A stretch of 64,000 bases of DNA from Acidaminococcus sp. (lineage in GTDB: Bacteria; Bacillota; Negativicutes; Acidaminococcales; Acidaminococcaceae). The DNA lies in the NCBI GenBank assembly GCA_022482815.1, contig JAKVOM010000001.1, positions 1,302,001 through 1,366,000 on the forward strand, read 5' to 3'. Both the position numbers and the translations under genes were made by a program. Within the stretch, counting starts at the first letter, position 1. Every line of letters begins with the position of its first letter. This document shows, piece after piece, positions 26,825 to 35,964 of the stretch. The notes beneath the pieces were generated by a model. The model was not told the origin of the DNA and ran no database searches. It worked only from the letters and a program-made list of their open reading frames with translations.

Positions 26825-26951
26825 AATAGTAACCTCCTTCCAGACAATACCTATTATCACTATACCATGAAAAAGTGTGAAAACAGTGGCTTTTACGAAA
26901 ATTTTACAACTGGTGGTTTAATTACAAAAAGAATAGAGGGCTGACTGCAAA

Positions 26952-26988
26952 AAAGGGTTTGCCGCTGTTTAGCGACAACCCCTTTAGG
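26952..26988 (-). terminator. Terminator-like hairpin upstream of the pyruvate-kinase-like gene
   Basis: AAAGGGTTTGCCGCT and AGCGACAACCCCTTT pair around GTTT, with six T on the minus strand. It either ends transcription from further upstream or forms part of the leader. Confidence 0.6.
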
Positions 26989-27044
26989 CAGATTGTATCA
27001 ATTTATGGATTAAGGGCAACCTGCGGCCAGCGCCCAGCGACCGG

Positions 27045-27446
27045 CGAAAAAAAGAGCTGTGAAAAAATAAAAAGCGCTTTTAGCTTTTTGGCATATGGCA
27101 TATAGCCCAGTAAAGTGGATAGTGGCTAGTGGAGAGTGGTTAGCACTGTAGTGCTGGCAGCTACTTTGGCGGATTCTTGAGATAGAATGCAGCGAGCAGC
27201 TAGTAGAAAATAAAGGCGCTTTTGGCTTATGGTATTTAGCCTCGCTGCAGCAGTGTGGTGAAGGTTTTGATTCAAATAAATATTATGTAAAACCTGAAAT
27301 TCAGCAGATAATCTAAATTCCAGGTTTTATTTTTTATAAGTTCAAAGAAAAATGCCCTGGCAATTTTTCTTCCACGGGCGGCCAGCGACCCGCGACCGGC
27401 GAAAAAAAGCCATGAAAAAATGAACTCATTTTTTCATGGCCCTTTT
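27045..27446 (+). repeat. Intergenic mosaic repeat, copy G, rearranged (hairpin 27286-27331, terminator 27409-27446)
   Basis: A composite. The first 5' module begins at ~27050 and is broken by a low-complexity stretch of direct repeats (gtggatagtggctagtggagagtggttag, in outline, 27116-27145). A second 5' module then starts at ~27210 and continues into the hairpin (loop CAGATAAT), the 'aaagaaaaatgccctggcaatttttcttccac' module, a GC-rich part and a terminal hairpin GCCATGAAAAAATGA / TTTTTTCATGGC with T-run. The latter probably ends the suf transcript from the right. Confidence 0.75.
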
Positions 27447-27447
27447 T

Positions 27448-28368
27448 TTATTTCAAGAATCCGCTGATAATTTCTTCTTCCGCTTCTGCTTCGGTAAGGC
27501 CCAGCGTCATCAATTTGATAATCTGGTCACCGGCAATTTTGCCGATGGCAGCTTCGTGGACAAGAGCTGCATCCAGGTTGTTGGCCTCCAGAGAAGGAAC
27601 AGCCAGAATCTTAGCATCGTCCATGATGATGGAGTCGCATTCCGTATGTCCCGAGCAGGGAGCATTCCCGGTGATGCGCAGATTCAGCTTCTGATGGGAC
27701 TGGTCTCTGGCGACACCGCGGGAAACCACATCGGCACTGGAATCTTCGCCGTTTAACGTGACCTGGTAACCGCTGACAGCGTTCTGTACACCGTGCGTCA
27801 TCAGGCGTTCACGTACAACAAGCTTGCCGCCTTTAGCGACTTCAGCTTTGGTTTCGCGGTCTGTGTCGTCGACGCCCTTGATCTGGGTCATTTCCATTTC
27901 CATGGTGCTGTTTTCGCCCAGATGAACTTCTGTCACCGGGTTCAGAATGCGTTTGCCTTTGCCGGTACCACTGCCGTAGTGTTTTTCAATATATTTGACT
28001 TTGCAGTTTTTGCCGACGTAGAAGCGATGGATGCCATCGTGTTCGGAATCCTTGCCGCCGCAGTTATCGATGCCGCAGCCGGCTACAATGATGACATCAC
28101 TGTCGTCACCTACGAAAAAGTCATTATAGACCATATCTTTCATGCCGGTCTTACTCATGACTACAGGGATATGGACACTCTCATTTTTAGTGCCCGGTTT
28201 GATTTTGATATCGATACCGCTGACATCGGTCTTTGGGATAATTTCGATATTGGCCGTAGACTGGCGGTCGGCTGCCTTGCCGTTGACACGGATATTAAAG
28301 GCACCCGTCGGGCGGGCATCAAGATCTGCTACTTCTTTCAGCAGCTGCAATTGAATTTTATCCAGCAT
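27448..28368 (-). CDS. SufB/SufD-family Fe-S scaffold protein
   Basis: 306-residue member of the SufB/D family, far shorter than SufB (~480), as in minimal SufBC systems of anaerobes. The core is visible: DMVYNDFFVGDDSDVIIVAGCGI, KGKRILNPVTEVHLGENSTMEME, SSADVVSRGVARDQS, GHTECDSIIMDDAKILAVPSL and VHEAAIGKIAGDQI (the conserved H/E and late basic positions). Start ATG 28368 overlaps the sufC stop as ATGA with AAAGGAG ahead, so translation is coupled. It should form a complex with SufC and assemble [Fe-S] clusters in the cytosol. Confidence 0.87.
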   Translation of the reverse strand: MLDKIQLQLLKEVADLDARPTGAFNIRVNGKAADRQSTANIEIIPKTDVSGIDIKIKPGTKNESVHIPVVMSKTGMKDMVYNDFFVGDDSDVIIVAGCGIDNCGGKDSEHDGIHRFYVGKNCKVKYIEKHYGSGTGKGKRILNPVTEVHLGENSTMEMEMTQIKGVDDTDRETKAEVAKGGKLVVRERLMTHGVQNAVSGYQVTLNGEDSSADVVSRGVARDQSHQKLNLRITGNAPCSGHTECDSIIMDDAKILAVPSLEANNLDAALVHEAAIGKIAGDQIIKLMTLGLTEAEAEEEIISGFLK

Positions 28369-29105
28369 CAGGCTTCTCCTTTCTCCAGTTCGGAACATGC
28401 CGTGACGGCAGAATCGGTACCGAGCAGGGTGGGCAGGATTTCGTCCCGAGGCCCTTGCTTGACGACTTTGCCATCAGCAATGACGATAATTTCATCGGCA
28501 ATTTTCAGGATCCGTTCCTGGTGGGAGATGATAATCATGGTGCCGTTCAATTTTTTTTGCATACGTTCAAATACACGGATAAGGTTCTGGAAGCTCCACA
28601 GGTCGATACCGGCTTCCGGTTCGTCAAAGACGGACAATTTGGTGCCGCGTGCGATGACCGTGGCAATTTCGATGCGCTTCAGCTCGCCGCCGGACAGTTC
28701 GGCATTGACTTGACGGTCTACATAATCATTGGCGCAGAGGCCGACTTCAGACAAGTATGCACAGCATTCGCCGCGGGAAAGCGTCTTACCGGAAGCGATG
28801 CGGAGCAGGTCAATGACTTTAATGCCCTTGAACTTGACAGGGGCCTGCATGGCGTAGCTGATGCCCTTTTTGGCTCGCTCTGTAATAGAAAGACCGGTGA
28901 TATCTTCGCCGTAATAGAAAATCTGGCCTTCATCCGGTTTATCGATGCCGACAATCAGCTTGGCAAGTGTTGACTTTCCGCCGCCGTTCGGACCGGTAAT
29001 GACGTAAAATTTATCGTCATCAAAATGCAGACTTACATCGTGAATAATTCCTTTTGTTCCCGTCTCAGTTTCCACACCGAACGAAACGTGTTTTAAATCA
29101 AGCAT
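28368..29105 (-). CDS. sufC: SufC-type ABC ATPase
   Basis: Cytosolic ABC ATPase of 245 residues: Walker A GPNGGGKST (GPNGSGKST in most homologues), Q-loop region, signature LSGGELKRIEIA, Walker B LSVFDEPEAGIDLWS, then IIISHQERIL. The pattern 'DEPEAGID' is characteristic of SufC. ATG 29105 is chosen because AGGAGG lies just ahead; an earlier ATG at 29120 would put that site inside the coding region. No SufS, SufU or SufE gene is nearby, so cysteine desulfurase must come from elsewhere. Confidence 0.92.
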   Translation of the reverse strand: MLDLKHVSFGVETETGTKGIIHDVSLHFDDDKFYVITGPNGGGKSTLAKLIVGIDKPDEGQIFYYGEDITGLSITERAKKGISYAMQAPVKFKGIKVIDLLRIASGKTLSRGECCAYLSEVGLCANDYVDRQVNAELSGGELKRIEIATVIARGTKLSVFDEPEAGIDLWSFQNLIRVFERMQKKLNGTMIIISHQERILKIADEIIVIADGKVVKQGPRDEILPTLLGTDSAVTACSELEKGEA

Positions 29106-29363
29106 AAACTCCTCCTTCATGAACCGCCCCGCGATTCAGTTTCTGCTTTTCGTGATGGATTTTGTGGTTGCAGCAAACCATATCTGCATTCTAGGTTTAT
29201 CGCCTAAAAATTCAAATGTGTGAACCATAGATTTTTATTTTATCATGTTTTGTATTTATTGGGTATATTTTGAGGGAAAAAAGCCTGTATCGGGTAGGAA
29301 AAAGCTTTGCACAGTGTTCTGCATTCCTTTTAAATTTTACTGACGGGTGTTTATTTGAAATGC

Positions 29364-29398
29364 TATAATAAAAGTATCAATTGTGAAAAAGGAGTGGC
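29364..29398 (+). promoter_or_regulatory. Ferritin -10 element and ribosome site
   Basis: TATAAT at 29364-29369 with a CTGACG-like -35 about 18 bp upstream; AAAAAGGAG follows ahead of ATG 29403. The gap between sufC and ferritin (about 300 bp) is otherwise AT-rich with no further feature that I can name. Confidence 0.5.
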
Positions 29399-29402
29399 TG
29401 TC

Positions 29403-29915
29403 ATGCTGGCTAAAAAGGTTGCTAAGTTAATCAATGAACAAGTAACATTGGAATTTTATTCTGCGTACCTGTATCTTGATATGGCAAACTACTATGCGGA
29501 TCAGGGACTGGAAGGCTTTGCCCATTGGTTTGAAATCCAGACGCAGGAAGAACGCGACCACGCAATGCTGATGCGGACGTATCTCTTAAATAATGACGTT
29601 CACGTCGTATTCGGCACGATTGATAAACCGGATAAAGTATATAAAAAGCTGGAAGATCCGCTTAACGCGGCTTTGGAACATGAACAGTTCATCACGGGCT
29701 GCATCAATAAGATCTACAGCGCTGCCGCAGATGAAAAGGATTACCGCACAATGCAGTGCTTTGACTGGTTCGTCAAAGAACAAGGCGAAGAAGAAAAGAA
29801 TGTAGGCAATCTTATCAAGAAGTTCAAGCTCTTTGGCAGCGACCCGAAAGGTCTCTACGCTCTTGATCAGGAACTCCTGGCCCGCGTCTATACCGCACCG
29901 TCTCTGGTATTATAA
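29403..29915 (+). CDS. ftnA: Non-heme ferritin
   Basis: Four-helix-bundle iron-storage protein of 170 residues that oxidises Fe(II) and keeps the mineral in a 24-mer cage. Ligand pattern is normal: NEQVTLEFYSAYLYLDMA (first Glu), HWFEIQTQEERDHAMLM (E..EExxH), ALEHEQFITGCI, and YRTMQCFDWFVKEQGEEEKN for the third helix. Start ATG 29403 is set by AAGGAG. It is divergent from the sufC-sufB/D operon, which links storage and use of iron. Confidence 0.95.
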   Translation: MLAKKVAKLINEQVTLEFYSAYLYLDMANYYADQGLEGFAHWFEIQTQEERDHAMLMRTYLLNNDVHVVFGTIDKPDKVYKKLEDPLNAALEHEQFITGCINKIYSAAADEKDYRTMQCFDWFVKEQGEEEKNVGNLIKKFKLFGSDPKGLYALDQELLARVYTAPSLVL

Positions 29916-29951
29916 AAAAGAAAATAAACCGCAGACCGCTGATGCGGTCCG

Positions 29952-30271
29952 CGAAAAAGGGACTATGAAGAAATGCATCTGTATTTCTTCATAGTCCCTT
30001 TTAATATAGATAGTGAAAAATAAAAGCACTTTTGGCCTATGGCATTTAGCCATTGCCTTCGGCAGTGTGGTATGGCTTTTGATTTAAATAAAATAATAAA
30101 AAAACTAAAATTTAGCAGATAGCCTAAATTTCAGATTTTATTTTTATAAGTTCAAAGAAAAATGCCCTAGTCATTTTTCTTCCACGGGCGGGGTGCGGAC
30201 GGCGGGTTGCTGAAGGCGAACAAGAAAGAGACTGTGAAAAATGAGCTCATTTTTCACAGTCTCTTTCTTGT
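29952..30271 (+). repeat. Intergenic mosaic repeat, copy H, between two terminator hairpins
   Basis: Hairpin 29954-30002 (GGGACTATGAAGAAATGCAT with complement) ends the ferritin gene. It is followed by the 5' module, a decayed central hairpin (30098-30147, loop CAGATAGC), 'aaagaaaaatgccctagtcatttttcttccac', the GC-rich module and a second very long hairpin 30220-30271 (ACAAGAAAGAGACTGTGAAA with complement), which ends the convergent HD gene. The element therefore sits between two similar hairpins. Confidence 0.8.
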
Positions 30272-30272
30272 T

Positions 30273-30938
30273 CTAACAGATTTTATTCCCATTTGCGGTC
30301 ATCTTGAACCGCAGTCCCAATAGCTCGGCAGCACGTTTGCACATGAGCATGCGGTCCAGGAAGATTTCGAAGTAATCGATCATGGAACAGATATTTTCGT
30401 CAAGCTCGATTTCCAGGGTGATGACTTTTTTGTGGGTGTCGATGTGAAGCTTATTGGTCAGTGCAGCATAGTTCACAGTATCGTGCTTATCGAAAGTTTC
30501 CGGCACGGTCTTGCGTACCCGGTTGCGCCGGACGTCGGTTTTGTCGGCGAGAATAATGGCGGCCGAGATGGGGTCGACGGCAGTTCCGCTTGCTTCGTCA
30601 TGCTGGCCAATAGCCGTAATGATGCTCGCAATGTCTTCCGGCGGCGCGCCCCATTTCTGGAGCAGCTGGAAGGCCATCAAGGCACCGGTGTGGGCGTGGT
30701 CAACGCGGTTGATGCTATTGCCGATATCGTGCATATATCCGGCAATTTTGGCAAGCTCGATGGTGTGGTTGTCATAGCCAAGCTTTTTCAGGATACGGCC
30801 CGCCGTGATGGCTACCTTTGCCGTATGTTTCCGGGAATGATCCGTATATCCCAGGGCACCGAGAACCTTATTGCCTTCTTCCAGATAGATGTTGACTTCT
30901 TTCGCATGGGAAATAGTTTCGTAGGTCAGTTTTTTCAT
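30273..30938 (-). CDS. HD-domain phosphohydrolase
   Basis: 221 residues. The metal-binding HD motif is clear: HSRKHTAKVAITAGRIL, IAGYMHDIGNSINRVDHAHTGA, and IGQHDEASG followed by AIILADKTDVRRNRVR. Such proteins hydrolyse phosphate esters of nucleotides or alarmones; the substrate cannot be read. It lies 38 bp downstream of the PhoH gene on the same strand, probably co-transcribed. Confidence 0.85.
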   Translation of the reverse strand: MKKLTYETISHAKEVNIYLEEGNKVLGALGYTDHSRKHTAKVAITAGRILKKLGYDNHTIELAKIAGYMHDIGNSINRVDHAHTGALMAFQLLQKWGAPPEDIASIITAIGQHDEASGTAVDPISAAIILADKTDVRRNRVRKTVPETFDKHDTVNYAALTNKLHIDTHKKVITLEIELDENICSMIDYFEIFLDRMLMCKRAAELLGLRFKMTANGNKIC

Positions 30939-30976
30939 ACTGTTGGCTGATTGAAAGTACAGCCGTATTCAACTCC

Positions 30977-32341
30977 TTATAATCTCCGAATAGCTTCCAG
31001 AGCCAGCGGAGAGCGTTCGCATTCGGAAGGCAGCATGGTGACCTGGCAGCAAAGTGGGCTTCCTTTCATCTTTTCGGAAGCATAGCTCAGACCGTTCGTG
31101 CGTTCGTCCAGGAATGGTTTATCGATTTGGTGAGGATCCCCCAAAAGGATGATTTTGGTGCCTTTGCCTGCACGGGTGATGATGCCTTTCGCCTGGTTTG
31201 GCGTCATGTTTTGTGCTTCATCGATGATGAGGTAAATCTTTTCGAGGGAACGGCCGCGGATAAAGTTCAAGGCCTCCATCTGGATAAGGTTGCGGTCAAA
31301 GACTTCCATCAGACGGCTTTCCAGTTCCATTTCATCATCGTAGCGGGACTCTTTGTCTTCGTCCATGAGCTGTTCCAGGTTGTCCATGATGGGGCGCATG
31401 AGCGGGGAAATCTTTTCCTGTTCATCACCGGGCAAAAAACCGATATCTGAGTCAAACTGCGAATTCGGGCGGCAAATCATGATGCGCCGATATTCGCCGG
31501 TGGGATGATTCAATACCTTCTCCAGACCTACTGCCAGCGCGTAGAACGTTTTGGCGGTACCGGCCTGTCCTTTGACAATGACAAGCGGTGCTTCCGAGGC
31601 AGGCTTCATCAGCGCTTCCTGCATGAAGTACTGACCGGCATTCCGCGGCTTGACGCCATACGGGTTTTCCCGGGCGTATTCGAGCGGAACGACCCGGTCA
31701 CCCCAGACTCTGCCAAGGTGTGTCTTACGCAGGGAAGCATCGGCTTTTAAGAGGACGAATTCATTCTGAACGGGCGATACCGGAGTAGTATTGCCTTCCT
31801 CATCGCTCTGGTAGAGCAGGGAGACCGGCACGCCTTCTTCCATGAACTTATCAAAGTCCTTTTCCGGGACAAAGCATTCTGTGCGGCCCATATACTGGCT
31901 GCTGCCGCTGGAAACCTGCTCGGTGCTGAAATCCTGGGCTTCGATGCCGAGAATCTGCGCCTTGAGGCGCAGCACCAGATCCTTCGTTACAAGAATCGGA
32001 TGTTCCGGAGCCAGATGCTTGCAGACCTTCAAAATCCGGTTGTCGCTTTTATCATCCGGCAGTGATTCCGGCAGCGGTTCGTTGACGCAGTTGGTTTCTA
32101 CTCGCAGCGAGCCTCCGCTGTTAAGAGCGACGCCGGTGATTAAATCACCGCTGCAGCGCAGGCTTTCCAATGTGCGGATGACCTGACGGGCATTGTACCC
32201 TCGTTCTCCTTCGGCCTTCTTGAGGCCATCCAGTTCCTCGATGACCACAAGCGGGAGAACCAGATTGTTTTCTTCAAAGCAATCCAGTGCATTAGGAGCC
32301 TGAATCAAGACATTGGTATCAATTACATAGGTTTTAGCCAA
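30977..32341 (-). CDS. PIN-PhoH fusion protein (PhoH2-type ATPase)
   Basis: 454 residues. An N-terminal PIN ribonuclease domain (TYVIDTNVLIQAP, then VVIEELDGLKK and a late 'ILVTKDLVLRLKA' with acidic residues) is fused to a C-terminal PhoH ATPase: VKGQAGTAKTFYALAVG (Walker A), ICRPNSQFDSDIGFLPGD, YLIIDEAQNMTPNQAK (Walker B) and ILLGDPHQID. Proteins of this build act as ATP-dependent RNA helicase/nucleases. Unlike classic phoH2 loci, there is no phaT antitoxin-like gene next to it. Confidence 0.92.
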   Translation of the reverse strand: MAKTYVIDTNVLIQAPNALDCFEENNLVLPLVVIEELDGLKKAEGERGYNARQVIRTLESLRCSGDLITGVALNSGGSLRVETNCVNEPLPESLPDDKSDNRILKVCKHLAPEHPILVTKDLVLRLKAQILGIEAQDFSTEQVSSGSSQYMGRTECFVPEKDFDKFMEEGVPVSLLYQSDEEGNTTPVSPVQNEFVLLKADASLRKTHLGRVWGDRVVPLEYARENPYGVKPRNAGQYFMQEALMKPASEAPLVIVKGQAGTAKTFYALAVGLEKVLNHPTGEYRRIMICRPNSQFDSDIGFLPGDEQEKISPLMRPIMDNLEQLMDEDKESRYDDEMELESRLMEVFDRNLIQMEALNFIRGRSLEKIYLIIDEAQNMTPNQAKGIITRAGKGTKIILLGDPHQIDKPFLDERTNGLSYASEKMKGSPLCCQVTMLPSECERSPLALEAIRRL

Positions 32342-32600
32342 AGTAACGCACCCCTTCCTTTTGGGAGTCTATCTTGCTCACCTTTAGTATAACAATGATT
32401 TGTATAAATTATGAAAATTTAAGTAAAAAGTGTGTACATTTTGCGGGAAACCGACAAATTTTGCGCAATTTGAGACAAAAATGCCATCAGGTACCGCGGC
32501 AGCCGGAATAAAAGCATTCACAGCAGATAGAAGTGAAGAAATACGGCCCCGATTCCTATTTACTTAGATTTTACAATAAAGAATGCGCTATCGTGGTAAA

Positions 32601-32618
32601 ATTTATTTATAAATAAAT
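32601..32618. promoter_or_regulatory. 18-bp AT palindrome upstream of autotransporter 1
   Basis: ATTTATTTATAAATAAAT is fully self-complementary and lies 38 bp before the start, overlapping the likely -10 region. It may be an operator. The rest of the gap 32342-32655 shows nothing else that I can name. Confidence 0.45.
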
Positions 32619-32655
32619 AATCGTAATTAATTGTACTTTTGGGGAAGGGAAAATT

Positions 32656-35088
32656 ATGATTACTAAAACGCTGACGAAGGCTATCTTATTGGGGTTAACT
32701 TTTTCTGTTGCAGGTACTGCAGAGGCTGTGTACAGGGGACAGCTGATGCCGGGCGATGTGACAACGGAAAGTGCTGCCATTACACACGATTCGCCCTTGA
32801 TTGATCGTCCCGGTACTTACAATATCAAGACGCCTTCCGGTACGATTGATGTGACAGGAACGACAAAATCAGCTGGCATCATCATTGGCTCGGAAGAAGG
32901 AGATATTACAGTAAACGGTGATATCAATTTTTCCAGCCGGGATGTGCTGAGCCATTATCTGATTCAGGGCACAGGCGGCAAAACTATTACACTGAATGGC
33001 AATCTCACGGTGAACAGTTATAATTCTACGAAGCTCAACGTACCTCCCGAGTGGGCACCGCGCGGTATCCAAATCATGGAATATAAGGCCCCGGGGACCA
33101 AGATTGTCTTTAACGGAGATGTAGATTTTACGGTCTACAACGATATGGATCCCAACGGCAAAGATGATTCTTATACAGTGGCCGCAGTCATGGCTCCGGA
33201 TACCGAAATTGATTTTAACGGCAACGTCCATATCGTGAACACAGTCGACCATTATGACCGCGGGTACGGCGGGGCAAATGCCGTGTATGCCGAACATAAC
33301 AGCACGCTGAATGTCACAGGCGATGAGGTTGTACTGCAGACTATCAGCTGGCGTCCTCACGCAATCAGTGCCAAAGATGGTGCCGTGGTCAATATTGATG
33401 CCAAAACGCTTCAGGTTGTCGGATGTATTGATATGACGGAAGATAAGTCACCCGATGTCGCTAAGGGCGGCACAGTGAATGCTGTGTTTTCCGGTGAGGA
33501 TTCTTATTGGTACGGTGATGAGATTAATGTGAATGGTGACGGAAATCTGAATCTGACCTTTAAAGACGGCGCCACGTACATTCCTTTCGGTACGGTGCGT
33601 GAAGTCGGGTACGCACCGAACTATTATCCTGTAAATCCGTACGGTTCAAAGAAATACCTGAGTCAGCTCGGACTTGAATCGGGCGGTATTGTCGATCTGT
33701 TTGATGCGGATGCCCAAAGTAAGTGGGAAGCCCTTGGCTTGGACAGCCGGTATACGGCTTTGAAGAGTGCCAAGCTTGACTATCTGATGATTGGTGACCT
33801 CAAGGGATCCAATGGGATTTTCCGGCTGGATGTGGATGATCTCGATAAAGCACATACCGATATGATCTATGTGCTTGATTCGACGGAAGGGGAAGGCCTC
33901 CATTACATTGAGGCCTATAATGACAACCAGTTCGGCGCGGTATCTGAGACGAATACGCTGCGTTTTGCCACGGTCGCGGCCGCGGCGGCAAATAAGCTGA
34001 TTTTCCGTGACAAGATGAATATTTACGGGAATTCGTTGTGGGATTATCAGGTCCTTGTCGGACACGCTCCTTATGATGTCAATGATCCGGAAAACGCGGT
34101 GTACAATGGCAGCCGGGATGGGCTGACTGCGGACCAGCTCAATGAACTTATGGCCGGCGGTACTAACTGGTTTATTTACAGGGCGGACAAGGTTCCTACA
34201 GATAATGCAAAAGTTGTCATTGATGGAACCAATGCCGGTTACGATATGGCAGTTTCTCTTGACCGCTATAATAAGCGACACGGGGAAGCGCGGTTCCTCA
34301 ATCCGGACAGTAATGTGTGGGTTCGCCTGCAGCGCGGCGATATGAGCCGTGATGACAGTTACGACGGACAGTATACGATGGGTCAGATCGGTCTTGAGTT
34401 TGGCAGCGGCCATCAGCATTACGGCTTTGCGGCTGATTATCTGAAGGGAAGCAGTGATTTATCGCGCCATAACGGCACGGTAGATACGACGCGGCGCGGT
34501 ATCATGGCCTATGACACGCTGACGTGGGATAACGGCAGTTACCTCGATATGGTAGCCCGCTATGGCCGTATGGAAACCGATCTCGACGGTTACGACACCC
34601 GTAATGGGCAGGAAATCAGCGGCAATGCTTCTCAGGCTGTATATGGCGCAAGTCTGGAATATGGCCGGAAACTGCCGCTCGCAGGTGATGGGCTTTTCTT
34701 CGAACCACAGGCTCAGCTGCAGTATATGCACGTAGGCGGCGATTCTTACCGTACCGGCAACGGTTTTAACGTTCATCTCGATAGTACCAACAGTTTGATT
34801 GGGCGTCTCGGTTTCCGACTGGGGCAGGAATGGGCCGATAAGGGTTCTGTCTACTTGAAGGCCGACGTGCTGCGGGAATTTACCGGCGGAGAAGACTTTA
34901 CGATTCTCTCTTCCGATGCCGTGATGAAAGATGCGGTAGAAAAACGGGGGACTTGGTACGATGTGGGTATCGGTGCCGATTTTAATATGGCACCGAATGC
35001 TGTGTTTACCTGTGACCTGGAACGCAGCTTTGGCGGAGAGCTGGGCAAGAATTGGGAAGTGAATGTCAGCGCCCGCTGGAAACTGTGA
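32656..35088 (+). CDS. Autotransporter outer-membrane beta-barrel protein 1
   Basis: 810 residues with three parts: a signal peptide (to about AGTAEA), a passenger of ~530 residues rich in short beta strands and 'GDINFSSRD', 'NGNLTVNS', 'NGDVDFTV' turns (right-handed beta-helix like), and a C-terminal autotransporter barrel from about residue 553 (VWVRLQRGDMSRDDSYDGQY, MGQIGLEFG, GASLEYGRKLPL, FEPQAQLQYMHVGGDSY, DSTNSLIGRLGFRLG), ending SARWKL. The barrel inserts into an outer membrane, hence a diderm host. No protease or cleavage motif is visible; an adhesin-like role is inferred. Confidence 0.88.
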   Translation: MITKTLTKAILLGLTFSVAGTAEAVYRGQLMPGDVTTESAAITHDSPLIDRPGTYNIKTPSGTIDVTGTTKSAGIIIGSEEGDITVNGDINFSSRDVLSHYLIQGTGGKTITLNGNLTVNSYNSTKLNVPPEWAPRGIQIMEYKAPGTKIVFNGDVDFTVYNDMDPNGKDDSYTVAAVMAPDTEIDFNGNVHIVNTVDHYDRGYGGANAVYAEHNSTLNVTGDEVVLQTISWRPHAISAKDGAVVNIDAKTLQVVGCIDMTEDKSPDVAKGGTVNAVFSGEDSYWYGDEINVNGDGNLNLTFKDGATYIPFGTVREVGYAPNYYPVNPYGSKKYLSQLGLESGGIVDLFDADAQSKWEALGLDSRYTALKSAKLDYLMIGDLKGSNGIFRLDVDDLDKAHTDMIYVLDSTEGEGLHYIEAYNDNQFGAVSETNTLRFATVAAAAANKLIFRDKMNIYGNSLWDYQVLVGHAPYDVNDPENAVYNGSRDGLTADQLNELMAGGTNWFIYRADKVPTDNAKVVIDGTNAGYDMAVSLDRYNKRHGEARFLNPDSNVWVRLQRGDMSRDDSYDGQYTMGQIGLEFGSGHQHYGFAADYLKGSSDLSRHNGTVDTTRRGIMAYDTLTWDNGSYLDMVARYGRMETDLDGYDTRNGQEISGNASQAVYGASLEYGRKLPLAGDGLFFEPQAQLQYMHVGGDSYRTGNGFNVHLDSTNSLIGRLGFRLGQEWADKGSVYLKADVLREFTGGEDFTILSSDAVMKDAVEKRGTWYDVGIGADFNMAPNAVFTCDLERSFGGELGKNWEVNVSARWKL

Positions 35089-35112
35089 AGTTTTTTTAGA
35101 TCTATAGAACAA

Positions 35113-35178
35113 TAAAATAAATCTTCTCTCAGGTGGTGCATGTCTGGCTTTGCATGCGGCTGAGGGAAGATTTTTTTA
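35113..35178 (+). terminator. Terminator of autotransporter 1
   Basis: AATCTTCTCTCAG pairs with CTGAGGGAAGATT, with an inner GCATG/GCATGC stem, followed by seven T. Confidence 0.75.
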
Positions 35179-35373
35179 TAGGTATAAGTGTTACATCGCT
35201 GACTGCGTGATGGCACCGGTTATTGCTGCTATTTTCGCGGACTTTGCTAATCCTATCTGCAATGTATGATTTTAGGTAAATCTATTCCTAAATACGGCAT
35301 TTTTAGGGTATTAATCCAGCTAAAAAATTATGCAAAAATAGTAGTGTTTTTAGTAAAGGATCGTGGAGATATT

Positions 35374-35634
35374 GTGAGCACTAATCAAAAGTTGTATTTT
35401 ACACTGATTGGCGCCAAAATCCGCTATTACCGCAGAATCAGTCATTTAAGCCAGGAGGAGCTTGCCAAACGTGTAGGCATCAGCTTAAGTACCCTCCGCA
35501 GAATCGAACAGGGAACCTATAACCAAAGTACGCCCCTGGTGACTCTAATGGACATTGCCGATGGTCTCAATATGGATGTCCAGGAATTTCTTGTTGTATC
35601 AGACCTTGAAAAGCGGCTTTCCGGCTGGAAATAG
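35374..35634 (+). CDS. XRE-family helix-turn-helix regulator
   Basis: 86-residue DNA-binding protein made of one XRE domain: IRYYRRISHLSQEELAKRVG, then ISLSTLRRIEQGTYN and LMDIADGLNMDVQEFL. I chose GTG 35374 because GTGGAG lies just ahead and the sequence upstream is AT-rich and lacks a start signal. It sits between two autotransporter genes and may control one of them; there is no direct evidence. Confidence 0.8.
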   Translation: MSTNQKLYFTLIGAKIRYYRRISHLSQEELAKRVGISLSTLRRIEQGTYNQSTPLVTLMDIADGLNMDVQEFLVVSDLEKRLSGWK

Positions 35635-35801
35635 CGCCAATATAATATAATCGAATAGGATAATGAGAGTTTGAAATAAAAAATCAGCAGTGGTCTGTGC
35701 CTGTGGTTGTCTTATTATTCATGACTAAAGCGTGTACCACGTATACGGCAGGTGAGGCTAAAGACTATACACCAAAGGCCAGATGTGATTTTACCCTATC
35801 C

Positions 35802-35861
35802 AAAATGAGCTGTTATTTGCAGCTCATTTTTTTTGACATTGATTACAAATAGTAATATCAT
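35802..35861 (+). promoter_or_regulatory. Terminator hairpin followed by the promoter of autotransporter 2
   Basis: AAAATGAGCTG/CAGCTCATTTT with T-run (35802-35832) ends upstream transcription. At once follow TTGACA (35833-35838) and TATCAT (35856-35861), 17 bp apart. The transcript would have an AT-rich leader of about 95 nt. The stretch 35640-35800 shows only a faint remnant of the mosaic repeat ('aggctaaagactatacaccaaaggcc'). Confidence 0.65.
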
Positions 35862-35964
35862 GTAGATGGAAACTATAATTTTTATTATATATTGTTAAAT
35901 ATAAATTTAGAATTTACTGAAAAATTAAGCCAGACTTTTCTGGGGAAAATAATGGAGGAGAATG

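Noticed and set aside
27793-28973. Long frames opposite the sufC and sufB/D genes
   Set aside because: Antisense shadows of conserved genes with clear motifs.
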